The notes beneath the pieces are model-generated. The model was not told the DNA's origin. It saw nothing but the letters and a program-made list of their open reading frames with translations, and ran no database searches. From Lojkania enalia (taxonomy: Eukaryota > Ascomycota > Dothideomycetes > Pleosporales), in NCBI GenBank assembly GCA_010094045.1, contig ML986579.1, positions 189,015 to 253,014 on the forward strand: a stretch of DNA of 64,000 nucleotides, read 5' to 3'. This document shows, in pieces, positions 1-10,163 of the stretch. Numbering within the stretch: the stretch's first letter is position 1; each line of letters begins with the position of its first letter. A program made the position numbers and the translations under genes.

Positions 1-961
1 CACAGTTGGCACTCGGACAACCATTATTACTGGAATGTATAATGGAGGATCACATTTAACACGCACACTCGCAATAGCCCCAAATCAACCAAACTTGTTG
101 GTTGTATCGCACGGCTCGAACGCGAACATTGATACAGCTTCCGCCAGCGCAAGCACTGGGCGTGCTATTATTAAGGTCTTCGATTTGACCAAGGTTCCAA
201 GCGGCGGCTACAACTATCCTTCTACCGGTTGGACTGCGGGATATGGGCAGCGCAATGAGGTCGGAATGTGTTTCGACAGCAACAACATGTAAAGTTAGCC
301 CTACTCTAATATGGCCAAACGTTCTAACAAACCCATTAGGCTGTGGGGTGTTGAGAACAGCGGAGATGACTTCAGGAGAAATGGCGTAGACATTCACCAG
401 AACAACCCGGGCGAGAAGATCCACTACATGGGCGATATCAGCAAGCCAAATAACAACTGGTATGGCTACCCAGTCTGCTTCACAGTCTGGCAACCCAGCG
501 ACTTCGGGGATAAGCAATTCAAAGTCGGCGATTGGTTCGTCCAGAGCCCAAACAGCACTTTTAACGACGACACCTGCTATGAAAGGGCGACCGCTCCCGC
601 TCTTACTCTCTTCCCTCACTCGGCTCCGATCGACTGTAAGTTTGATGCCGATAGCTCCAACATGTATATTACCTACCACGGCTCCTGGAACCGACAGCCA
701 ACGACAGGCTTCAAAGTCGTCCAGGTAAAATTCCAGAAGCGCTCCGACGGTACGTACTGGCCCGTCGAACCCCTCACCAGCACCACTGCCGCCAAGGACA
801 TATTCTACAACCCAGATGTTACCAGGTGCCAGGGCAACGGACCGTTCTTTAGCTCCGGATGCTTCAGGCCCGCGGGTCTGGGCTGGGATAGCCAGCGCCG
901 GTTGTACATGACTAGTGATATCTCGTCCAATGGCGAGATCTGGGTGCTCGGCACTTCGTAA
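1..961 (+). CDS. PQQ-type sugar dehydrogenase (L-sorbosone/pyranose dehydrogenase family), 3' part
   Basis: The gene enters from the left edge, so the N-terminus is missing. The reading frame is open from base 2. Exons are <1-288 and 340-961, with a 51-nt intron (289-339; branch-like TCTAAC, acceptor ATTAG) that joins FDSNNM to LWGVENSGDD. The protein resembles the beta-propeller sorbosone/pyranose dehydrogenases (CAZy AA12-like). Visible family landmarks are MYNGGSHLTRTLAI, DIHQNNPGEKIHYMGD, NNWYGYPVCFTVW, ITYHGSWNRQP and CFRPAGLGWDS near the C-terminus. These enzymes oxidise sugars with a PQQ-like cofactor and are usually secreted, but the signal peptide would lie outside the window. The family assignment comes from sequence resemblance; the substrate is unknown. 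Confidence 0.85.
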
Positions 962-1358
962 GTTGATGGCCGAGCATGGAATAATCTATACATATCATCA
1001 TTAGATCTTGGTACTGGTTTTGTATATCTCTATTACCAAATTGAAGTTTGTCACACTTCATGCCTTCTCTCATGTTGTTGTCTGCGTGCCTTGTTATACG
1101 TGTGCCGGTGCTCGTCTGTAGAGACTCTGTCTGGACTTGAGCGTGTACTTATGAATTCACGTTTAGACGTTAAGGGTTTAGAGTGTGGGTCTGGGAAAGA
1201 GGAGGTGAGGGTAGGATAGGTCCGAGCATTGGGTATGCCGTAGAAGTTAAGCGGGCAAGAACCATCCGTAGCTCGCAACGTTAAAACGATTTGCTGGTGG
1301 TCAAAGACGAGGTAAATTGCGATCAGGGTTCACATTACCATCGGGAAACGATAAAGAA

Positions 1359-1389
<31 letters not shown>

Positions 1390-1527
1390 AGAAACTTCAA
1401 TGTTATAATACCTCGATAGAATGTCAGAATCTATCTAAATCATGAAGGGAATGCAAGCTTCTCACACCCCATACCCACTCGTACGAAAAAAAAAAAAAAA
1501 AAAAAATAAAGAAAAAAGAGAACGCTT
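962..1527. other. Intergenic, tail-to-tail 3' ends
   Basis: This stretch separates two converging genes (sugar dehydrogenase on plus, hexose transporter on minus). It contains the ATG/GAT microsatellite at 1358-1387 and an A-run of about 20 bases near 1486-1506. No gene is visible in either strand. Confidence 0.6.
1358..1387. repeat. Trinucleotide microsatellite (ATG)10
   Basis: Ten uninterrupted ATG units (equivalently GAT) lie between the 3' ends of the sugar dehydrogenase and the hexose transporter. It is outside any supported coding exon, so length changes would be tolerated. It would serve as a length-polymorphic marker. Confidence 0.9.
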
Positions 1528-3196
1528 CTACGCCTCCATCACCTTCTCAGCCTGACCCTCAAAATGCGCAACACTCCTCTTCCTATACGCCGCATCCTCC
1601 GCTTGTGCCAGACTCATATGCCGTTTCCCGGCATCCACATCCTGGACATCTTGGAAGGACACGGTGGGCACGAAGCCAGGCGACTTCCACGCGTGGGCGA
1701 CTTTTCCGTAGAGCTCGTCGACCTGCTCGAGGGCGAGGCCTTTGGTCTCGTAGATCATGGTCCAGACGAAGAAGATGCAGATGAAGCAGCAGCCGCCCCA
1801 AATGAAGAAAACCTTGGCGCCGAGGTCGGCATTACCAGGGCCTGGGTTGACGAGGTACGGCGTCGCGTACCCGATGGCCCAGTTCAGGAGCCAGTTGGAG
1901 GCCGTCGTCATGGAGAGCGATTTGGCGCGGACCTTGAGGGGGAAGATCTCACCCGTGACGACCCAGGCTACCGGCCCCCAGGAGCAGGCGAAGAAGAAAA
2001 TGTAGATGCAGACGAAAGCGATCAAGGCGCGCTGCGCGGACATGTTCTCGGTGCCGGCTACGGTTCCCGTGATGGCGACGATGAATTGACACACGGCCAT
2101 CCCGATGGCGCCGAAGAGGAGGAGGTTGCGCCGTCCCCATTTCTCCACGAGGTAGAGCCCAGGGAACGTAGACGCTACGTTGATAGCAGATGTGATCATG
2201 CTGACGATGAAAGGACTATTGATGCCAGAATTTTGGAAAAAAGAAGTGCCATAGTAGAAGATGAAATTCACACCGGTCAACTGTTGCAAAGCCTGAAGAG
2301 CACAGCCGGTAAACAGACGCTTGCCGAGGTTACCCCTGAAGCAGTCGAGGTATGTAGCTTTGCCTAGTGAAAGTTCGTACTCGTGGTTTGCGGTGATTTC
2401 AGCCAACTCCTCTAAAAGAGCTGGGTGGTCGATATCAAGTCTCCTGAGCCTAGAGAGGGATTTGGCGGCCTTCTCGGGACGGCCTTGCTTGATGCGGAAT
2501 CTGGGAGTTTCCGGGAGAAAAATGCATCCTAAGAATAGGACTAAGGCCCAAGCAAACTGAACCGCGATGGGAATGCGGTAAGCGCCAGTATCGGTACGGT
2601 TCTTAGTCGCGTTGTCGACAATAGCTGCGAGAAGGAGGCCAATTGTGATTGCAAGTTGGTAGGCTCCGACAACAGCGCCACGGATCCATTTGGGACTTGT
2701 CTCGGACTGGTAAAGAGGAATCGTTGCGCTGATCATGCCGACGCCGTAACCTGCGAAGAATCGACCGGCGACGAACATTGGTATATCCGTGGCAGCAGTT
2801 TGCAAAACAACCCCGAGGCAGAAAACGACATCACTAGCTACTAAACCAAGGCGTCGCCCGACTAAATCTGCGATAGGAGCGGCCGTTAGAGCTCCAAAGA
2901 AAGTGCCGGCAGACAAGATGGACACGATCTCTGATGTTTGCGCAGCGGTGACATCTTTCATATTATCCTTAGTATTGACATATCCCGTGCTGAACTCATT
3001 ACGCCAATACTGCATCCCAAGTATGCCACCGATTGTGCCAGTATCATATCCGAATAGGACACCCCCGAAAGCTACTTGCTGTCAGTGTGCTTCCCTGTGG
3101 TAGATGATCTTGACTCTATATACCAACGAAGAGCCCAACCAAAATGGCGGGCATAGCTGATCCAGCCGTGCCTTCAGGCTTCTTGAACAATCCCAT
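1528..3196 (-). CDS. MFS hexose/monosaccharide transporter
   Basis: Two exons: 3196-3124 and 3071-1528, with a 52-nt intron (3123-3072; donor GTATAT, branch-like CTGAC). The start at 3196 gives MGLFKKPEGTAGSAMPAILV and the intron joins in phase to AFGGVLFGYDTGTIGGILG. The product is 538 aa, normal for fungal 12-helix sugar porters. Family motifs are FGYDTG in helix 1, GRRLGL, PETPRF, FYYGTSFFQNSG, PLKVRAKSLSMTTASNW and the C-terminal YETKGLALEQVDEL. It should act in the plasma membrane as a proton-linked hexose uptake carrier of the HXT/monosaccharide type. Substrate and affinity cannot be read from sequence. The neighbouring sugar dehydrogenase suggests carbohydrate use, but that is only an inference. 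Confidence 0.93.
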
Positions 3197-4912
3197 GATG
3201 AAGAAAATGGTGCTTGAACAATCGAATTAAAATGATAGACGATAGAACGAAGAAATAGTATCCCGTAGAAATTGGTTGTCTGAAGGGCTTGCGAGAAGCT
3301 GGAAGACAAAAGTGAAGGAGGTAGGCTTTAAATACAGCAGACGCTTAGCAGGAAGCTACTCCGTGCTCCGTAGAATGCAACTTCAGTGTGGAGGCTAGAA
3401 GCATGGAAGACTAGTCTTGACTACGGATTGGGTATTAGTGAAAAACACTAGTATAGAAGATGTGGAGGCAATGGGGCTGGAGAAATACAAGCGCTGGCAC
3501 TGGAGTCAGAAGTAGAGGAGGGATCCATGCGATCGTATGCATGCCATGTCAATCTAAGTCTACGCCTGGCCGTGTCGCCGACTATTGTTACTGAATTTTC
3601 CATACTCCTCTCAGCATAGTATCCCCATCTCTTGTAAATAGCATCTATACTGTATGTGCAGGAGTGAGTGTTTGAAAAGCTCTAAGAAGCGTTTCAGCCC
3701 AGTATCTGGTGTAGATCTCTCCACTAGATGCTTTTCGATTCACCATCTTATGGAGCCCATTATCTGGCCACACTATGAAGATCATGGCCGAGGCAACGGA
3801 CGCTGCTACGAACAAGATGCGATCGCCGGACAACAGATGCTTGTCGAATGCTTAGCGTTCATGATGTGTCAACTGTGGGGATTTAGCGCCATTAGTAAAT
3901 GGCTCATTTCATCATCGTCTCACTAAGTTCATACGCTTGTCCTTTTTTTTTTTTTTTTTCTTAAAGAGCCTCGCTCCTCTATCTTGGCTAGTATTAACAC
4001 AACGACAGAAGATGTAGTCACGGCTTGTGCCTAAACGTTCTTGTTACGATAATATCTCCTAGCATGGCGCACTACCTCGAGGTCAAAAATACGTCACGAC
4101 GTTCCAATTCCACAACGATTGCAATCGGACCCAGAACTGTGCATAGAATAGCTAAATCGAGACTCTACAGGCGTGTGCGACCTTCTAAACGGCGGTCTGC
4201 CTGATGACCCGGGTCTTAGGCGCTTTGGGTATGGCGGCGGAAAAATCTAGAAAGTGGATATTTTGACATGAGCTAAGGCACAATTGGACAGCTCTAAGCT
4301 TTTCGATTTGTGAACACCCGGATCACAGAGAGACTGGACCCGAATAAAAAGACTGTCTTGTAGTTGCGGTTGTTAGCCTATCCCATGGCAAGTAAGAGCA
4401 AGATCTTCTAGGGCGCACTCCGGATCTCCACGCTGTCAGAGAGCTCTGCATGCCCGAATAATATGTTGTGCCTGTCATGTTCTCGACCGTTTGAGAGTAC
4501 TACGGAAAAGTGCCCTCGCATCCTGATTCGGGCCGCTGGAGAGACTCTCGGGAGAACTTTGCCAACCGCTAAGATAGACGCGGTATAGCGAGCGCAATGT
4601 TCTAGGCTTGACGGCCGATTTTCCGGTGATTGCAGGGTTATGGAGGCTCTCTTGCGAGTCCACGAGGAGGTCACAAGACCGCAGAGCCTCAAGCGGAGCT
4701 TCTTCGGCTATTGATTCGTAAGATGAAAAAACTGGAGCCGTGCGTTATGAGGTGTGACGTGAACGCAGATTAGGAAAGACCCGAGGCTGAGACGCGTCCA
4801 CAACGAGCCAATCAGGCGTCGTAGGTGGCCGCCCCTCAACGCGTCCGCGCGCTCGCGGTTCATCATTGATCCCTCACCGCCCACTACTCGTCTTGCACCA
4901 ACACCAACCACC
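3197..4912. other. Divergent promoter region between hexose transporter and dUTPase
   Basis: About 1.7 kb between two divergently transcribed genes. It contains a T-run at 3943-3959 and, close to the dUTPase, two ACGCGT boxes and a CCAAT box, listed separately. The short open frames here (for example minus 4408-4692) show no recognisable domain and I treat them as chance. Confidence 0.6.
4792..4844 (+). promoter_or_regulatory. Two MluI cell-cycle boxes and a CCAAT box upstream of dUTPase
   Basis: ACGCGT occurs at 4792-4797 and again at 4839-4844, about 121 and 74 bases before the dUTPase start codon. A CCAAT pentamer lies between them at 4808-4812. In yeasts ACGCGT is the binding site of MBF (Mbp1/Swi6), which switches on DNA-synthesis genes at G1/S. 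The exact palindrome twice in 53 bases, upstream of a nucleotide-metabolism gene, is unlikely to be chance. Function in this organism is inferred. Confidence 0.7.
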
Positions 4913-5804
4913 ATGTCCACCGAAGAATCATCCACACCTGCTCCTCTAGCCCACGAGCCGCCCTCGCTCCCCTCCTCCCCGCTCCCCAAACGCACTAGAG
5001 TCATCTCTCCAAGCCCCTTCAACGCACCGTCAACGCTTCCCCGCGAAACCGGCTCCGGAGCTGCAACACCAACACCGCTAGCTAACATGTCTGAACACCA
5101 TCCTACACACCCAATTGGCAGTTTGCAGCCCCCAGCTCCAATCGCCCCGGAAATTGCCGCTGCGGCCGCCGCGCAGCAGCAGTTGCAGGTGCAGTTGCTG
5201 AGCGACTTGGCGAAAGCCCCCACGAAGGGCAGTGCATTCGCCGCCGGACATGATCTGTACAGCGCGAGAGACGTTGTGATTCCTGCGAGGGGACGCGCGA
5301 GGGTGGATACGGATATCAGCATTGCAGTGCCAGCGGGGACATGTAAGTCACTTGCAAGTCATTTACTCTCCGACTCACCCACACTACATGATATTGGAAT
5401 TGTTGTAGCTTAGAGGAGTATTCAATTGCTAACAATATGGTCAATGTAGATGGTAGAGTAGCCCCTCGCTCAGGTCTCGCGGCAAAGCACGGAATTGATA
5501 CAATGGCTGGCGTGATTGATGCAGACTACCGCGGTCAGGTTGGCGTCATTTTGGCCAATCTTTCGGATACGGATTTTGATGTTAAGGTTGGGGATCGGAT
5601 CGCCCAACTAATTGTCGAAAAGGTATGTTTGGCCGTCGTATCATTCCATGATAGGAATCCGTGAGTGATAATAATCCTGGTTGTGTCTTGCAGATCGTCA
5701 TGCCTGAGGTCCTGGTCGTCGAAAAGCTGGAAGAAAGTGTACGTGGTGCCGGCGGATTTGGAAGCACCGGGGGCTTTGGCGCTGCGACTATGAATGGGGT
5801 TTAA
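4913..5804 (+). CDS. DUT1: dUTP diphosphatase (dUTPase)
   Basis: Three exons: 4913-5342, 5450-5622 and 5694-5804, giving 237 aa. Introns are 107 and 71 nt with GTAAGT and GTATGT donors. The enzyme hydrolyses dUTP to dUMP and pyrophosphate, which keeps uracil out of DNA and supplies the dTMP precursor. All five trimeric-dUTPase motifs are present: [41 protein letters not shown] and the glycine-rich [13 protein letters not shown] tail that closes over the active site. The first intron splits motif 2. The core begins near residue 95, so there is an unusual N-terminal extension of about 90 residues rich in Ser, Pro and Ala. An internal Met at residue 59 (MSEHHPTHP) could serve as a second start. 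Expected as a homotrimer in nucleus and possibly mitochondria. Confidence 0.96.
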
Positions 5805-6009
5805 ATCGCGATTCCAAGAGTAAAGAAAGTTGTATGAATAATTGCGGGTCACAGGCAAGGCCCTTTCAAATGGGAGTTCTGGATGCAATTAGCAATAGGC
5901 CCTAGTTTGGCCATGATATGCATATATGCTCCTAAAAGCATAAGAAATTAAAGCGATGGTATTTGGTTCCCATGTCCCAATTATGCAATGATATGGTGCC
6001 CAATTCTAT

Positions 6010-7660
6010 CTATCCGACGATCTGTATAGCACCCTCAGTACTCTTACCGAGTCCAAGCGGCAGTACGCCGAGCTCATTGGGCTGTTGGTCACCAACCGCA
6101 TCTGGCACTTTTCTCCCTTCTTCTATAGGTCTTGGCGGGAATTTTTCCGGCTCCGGCGGGTCCATGAGATCCTTCACATATCGCACGACTGTGACCTCAC
6201 TCGCATTCATCAGAGCCCAATGTCTCTGATTCTTCCTCTCCTGCTCCGCCTCGTCCCCCTCCCCCCGCCCTTCCTTCGCCACCCTCGCATCGTAAGCTTT
6301 CATCGCTGCCTCGCATTTCTGCGTTGTCTTTGCCAGTATAGTTTGCATTGAAGCTAGCACCTTCTGGCATGCTTTGGCGAGCGGCAACTCCTCTGCTGGA
6401 ACATCGTCGGGAGATATCCAGCTTGCACGCGAACTGAGATTTGGAGTAGATGAGTTGTGGATGGCTTCAATGAGTCGTGGAACAATGAGAGCGGCAAACA
6501 TATCGCCGGTGCCTGAGAAAAAGAGCGGTAGCTGTGGGGTGTCGATTCGGAACAAGCGTGCTTTGTGATCCGATGTTGCTGTAGAACCTATGATTGTGAG
6601 ATTCTCTATTTCCTCATGGGCTAGTAGCTCAAGCTGTGGGTTAGTAGCAGACCCTGCGGTCGATGTTGGCCATGCGGGTGGGTAAGAAGTTTCCGGATTC
6701 CGTTCTATAGACCTTGGCGGGGTGTTCCGTGCCGATGGTGCTTTTGAAGGGGTCTTAAAAGTAGCGCGTGAAGGTGTCCGAGACGGCAACAATGCCCGAT
6801 TGTCGCGCGTAATTCGAAGAGACGTTATAACCACATGAGGTACCTGATAAGATTTGTGAAGGACTTGAACAGCGGCGGCAAGAGAATCGAGGTCAGTTAT
6901 GGCTATATCGGAGAGTAGTCTGGCGGCAGGTTTAATTAAACTGGGTGCGTTAGCTGAAGTGGAGGACAACGGACTCAGCTTCAGTCTGATTCGGCAGTAT
7001 AAGGTCCGCCTCCCGTAGCAAGGCCTTGTATTGAGGCACTTCATCCTCCGGTATGTAGAGTTTTCCATTGTCTCCCATGACAGGGTCGAGCACTTCCTCC
7101 TAGTCAGCACCATCTCTGCCAGCCCGGGCCCTAGCACCGGACTCACCCCAGAAAAATGACCCGGGCTTCGTTGCAGCATTGAGCTTGAGGTCTCTACCAA
7201 TCCTCCCAACGGCTTGTACAGCTTCGGCGCTAGGGACGTATCCGGTTAATAATATATCGAAATTATTGAGGTTCGACTGCTGCAGCCCTTCGTAAAGGTC
7301 TTGAATCTGTTGCGCTGTAGTTTTTGTGCCTTTCACTTGCTTGTATGCAGTATGATTGCCTTTGGGATTGTTAGTTGGTTTGAAAAATTTTTTGTTTGCC
7401 GAAGAATGCTTACTGTAATGTACAGTGTTGATCGCAGATACATCGCAGCCCAACAATTGCATAACAAAAGTCGCCATCTTGTTACCCACGTATCTAATGC
7501 ATAGATCAGCCACAAATTGCTATGTACTTTCTTTGGACTTTACCCATGGACTACCTATCAGAGATTAGTTTATAGGAGGAGCTCTGCAGGATCGTGTGAC
7601 TCTTACATGACTAGCGATCGCAAGAACCCGGGTCTCAGGAATCAATGTCTCCGAAACCAT
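6010..7660 (-). CDS. BUD16: Pyridoxal kinase
   Basis: Six exons: 7660-7607, 7554-7544, 7493-7414, 7359-7147, 7092-6975 and 6919-6010, giving 461 aa; every junction is in phase. The second exon is only 11 nt and completes VLAIASH-VVHG-YVGNKMATF, the N-terminal substrate-binding segment. The enzyme phosphorylates pyridoxal, pyridoxine or pyridoxamine with ATP to make the vitamin B6 cofactor. Family marks are FFWVLDPVMGDNGK, LILPNQTEAELLSDI and the catalytic SGTGDMFAALI near residues 295-298. It is about 150 residues longer than yeast Bud16. Much of the excess is a Ser/Thr/Pro/Arg-rich insertion near residues 200-250 and an acidic/Pro-rich C-terminal part. The intron at 6974-6920 has a weak GTCCGT donor. 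The gene converges on dUTPase with only 205 bases between stops. Confidence 0.94.
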
Positions 7661-7978
7661 AGCCGTGACAAAGATAGCAGTCGCTAAAAGGTGGCAGATT
7701 GATAAAGACAGCACAAGCAGGGGAAAGGTCAAAATTGTGGTGGTATGTCGTTGATTTTATTTCGTTATCTGATCGCCCTACACGCGCTGACGTCGGCGGG
7801 GTATTTCGCTTCGCATTCGCGCCGGTCTTCTGGGACAAAGCTCCGCAGAAGCAACCCCCCACCTGTCTAAACCCTCGGAATCCCAAGAGTCACTACTCCC
7901 GCATTCGAAGCATATTACATAACAAATCTACGCGTATCCAGGTGACCCACAACTCCCTTTTAACACGATCAAGACTAC
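7661..7978. other. Intergenic, pyridoxal kinase promoter / PCNA 3' end
   Basis: A 318-base spacer in a head-to-tail pair on the minus strand. It must hold the pyridoxal kinase promoter and the PCNA 3' UTR. No other gene is visible. Confidence 0.55.
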
Positions 7979-8965
7979 TCACTCCTCATCGCCAATCTAT
8001 TGCCTAGTTAGATTTTGATAGAAGGAAGCGGAAACTGCCTAACGTACCTTTGGAGCGAGGTAGAATCGCAAGTAGCTTCCCGACTGGAGAGAGTACTCGA
8101 CAAGGAGCGGGACTTCGTTGGAGAGGCATAGCTTCACGTTCTTTGACAAACCGCTTGCTTTGCAAAAGTTGACCAAGTATTTCAGAGAGAATGTAAGGGC
8201 CACAGGCTCAGTCAGATCGATCTCGACGTTGTTCTCGGGCTTGTCAACGTTGGTGTGGTTCCTGAGATGGATAGAGCCGGATCCGATGTCACCCTGGCAA
8301 TTGAACTTAACACCGTCCTTCGAACATTCAATTGAGACTATGCCTGTGTTTAGCCTTTCGTGAGACAAACGCAGTATGGTTCAACCCACCTGATTCAGAG
8401 AGGGCGCTGAGATCCCTACAGATACGCTGGAACTCGGGTGAAGGAAGCGACACTGTTGCAGCATAGTCTGTTTCTGGGATGCCAAGGTGTTCCTGATCAA
8501 TATCCATGAGCTTGATATCGTATTCGCTGATCCTGTCGGATGACGAGTTCTCGAAGACCAGATTGACAACATCCGGTGAGTCCTCAGCCTTGAGCGTGAG
8601 GATATCGTCGCTCTGCGCAGCCCGTAGAACCTTGGTGAGTGAGCTGAGGTTGATGCCGAGAGCAATGTTACGATCGCATCGGAAAGGAGAGAATGCCTCG
8701 GTCTTGAGCATCATGGAAACGAGAGCGACGTGTGAGTTGTCCATTGCCTGGAGCGCAATGCCAGAATCATTGCAGTCGAAGTTGCAGTCTTGGACTAGGT
8801 CTTTGATGGCATCGACGACCTATATTGAATTAGATGCGCGCTTGAATTTTGCAAGAAATCAATTGACCTTCTTCAGCAAGTCAGCCTGCTCTAAGCGTGC
8901 CTCAAGCACTGCGCATTATTAGCACTTCATTTAACAGTGACCTAGTCTTTTAGGCTGTACTTACT
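7979..8965 (-). CDS. POL30: Proliferating cell nuclear antigen (PCNA sliding clamp)
   Basis: Five coding exons: 8965 (one base), 8908-8868, 8819-8390, 8337-8048 and 7996-7979, giving 259 aa, the standard clamp length. The start codon is split: A is the last base of the first exon and TG opens the second, yielding [14 protein letters not shown]. The last 18-nt exon encodes IGDEE after the YLAPK segment. PCNA forms a homotrimeric ring that tethers DNA polymerases and repair factors. Landmarks are [35 protein letters not shown], the interdomain loop region near [13 protein letters not shown], and LAPKIGDEE. Four introns of 48-56 nt all have canonical ends. Read unspliced, the ATG nearest the acceptor is followed by a stop after four codons, so splicing is needed to make the protein. 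ACGCG motifs lie just upstream. Confidence 0.97.
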
Positions 8966-9762
8966 GTTTGCTCTGGAATGAGAAATTACTTGTAATGAGA
9001 GTATTAAAGTGGTAGGATATGCAGAGAGGAGGTTGTGTACGGGTGGCAGTAACGGCTTGGTGAGCAGTGTGCAGATTATTATGCGAGGGGAAAAGACTAA
9101 GACGCGACGCGCGCAGAGACGCGATCATGCGCTGACATAATCAATCAATTAAGCCAAGAGGGGGATGATGGAGTACGAGTTAGACCCCCGAAATTCTTAT
9201 GGTATTCTTGCCTATGATTAAATGATTTTAACTGTATATTGTTGGGCCCCGGTGTTCCTGCAGAATGCTTACTATTCGGCAAAATGCTACCTCCCCTTGG
9301 ATAGCACAAAAGCAACAATCTACCTACAGAAAGACAAGAATGCGTAGTGAGTTTTACAAGCTTGAAATCACTTGAAAACTAAGTTGAGGATAGTATTGTA
9401 AGGGTATCTGAACATCTATTCCAATACTTTAACACTCCGCCAGTCATACCTCTCCCGGGAAGTGCGACGCATATACCCGTGGAAGGCTTGAACGCTCCTG
9501 CACCTGGTCCTACAATCCCTAAATTTAACCTTGAAATGCCCGTTAGACCATACCCGCCCCCTTGATGGACGGTCGCCGTGATATGATGCTTGATAGCCCG
9601 ACTAACATGAGGTGAAAGGAATTCATTGGAAGGCAAACGTGGGAGGGTTGCGCGGTTGCAGCGTAGCAGCCTCATCATGTATGTGCTCGCATATCGCCAC
9701 GGGTCTCATTTTCCAATCAATCGCTCTTCATATAAAAAATAACGTCCGCATATTAGACATGC
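8966..9762. other. Intergenic, PCNA promoter / EMC6 3' end
   Basis: About 800 bases upstream of the PCNA A|TG junction. The proximal part includes the PCNA 5' UTR, whose exon ends AGAGCAAACA, and the ACGCG cluster at 9102-9123. The remainder contains no convincing reading frame; a minus frame at 9379-9678 has no recognisable domain. Confidence 0.55.
9102..9123 (-). promoter_or_regulatory. ACGCG (MCB-like) cluster upstream of PCNA
   Basis: Three ACGCG cores occur within 22 bases, at 9102-9106, 9107-9111 and 9119-9123, about 137-158 bases upstream of the split PCNA start codon. ACGCG is the core of the MluI cell-cycle box bound by MBF-type factors in yeasts. With the two perfect ACGCGT boxes at the dUTPase, this supports G1/S control of both genes. 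Binding itself is inferred. Confidence 0.6.
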
Positions 9763-10163
9763 TCATGCCCGCACAAGTCCGTAGAAGAGAGTCCACGTAA
9801 GCACGAAGGAGCTCAGCCCACTGAACACATCACCTCCCCATAGGTCTCCGAGTGGACGGTGGAAATATTCGGATGGCTTTCCTTCTGCTCTGAAGACAAA
9901 CACTAGCCCAGATACGATGAATGTACCGATGAGGTAAAAGATGAAGCCTGGATATGACTCCAGTCCAAGTGTCCCGGCGGCGACCCCGAATAATGAAGCG
10001 GTAAGGTTCCGGATGTTCGAGACAACCTGAGTGGCAATTGTCAGCGCATTCATTTACCTAGATCTAGCGGGTAGGAATCTCCCAGTGGGTCGACTACCTG
10101 GGTGTTGTGCTGCACACTCGTCTGGACTATGGGGTTTATAGCAAGCTCGCGCTCCTCGTTCAT
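9763..10163 (-). CDS. EMC6: ER membrane protein complex subunit 6 (EMC6)
   Basis: Two exons, 10163-10098 and 10026-9763, encode 109 aa, the normal size for EMC6. The 71-nt intron (10097-10027; donor GTAGTC, branch-like GCTGAC, acceptor CTCAG) joins SVQHNTQ to VVSNIRNLTASLFG in phase. EMC6 is a core membrane subunit of the ER insertase that places tail-anchored and multipass proteins in the membrane. Visible are the segments GVAAGTLGLESYPGFIFYLI and FIVSGLVFVF, and the conserved C-terminal SSFVLTWTLFYGLVRA. The intron contains an in-frame ATG (10053-10051) followed by MNALTIATQ. An unspliced message could therefore still encode the transmembrane core with a different N-terminus. Confidence 0.92.

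Noticed and set aside
1564..2367. 267-codon plus-strand frame antisense to the hexose transporter
   Set aside because: It mirrors the coding frame and consists of low-complexity Glu/Arg-rich text without a recognisable fold.
10027..10057. 31-nt intron model for EMC6 starting at GTAAATG
   Set aside because: It joins out of frame and is shorter than the usual minimum; the 71-nt intron with GTAGTC donor restores the frame and matches EMC6 length.
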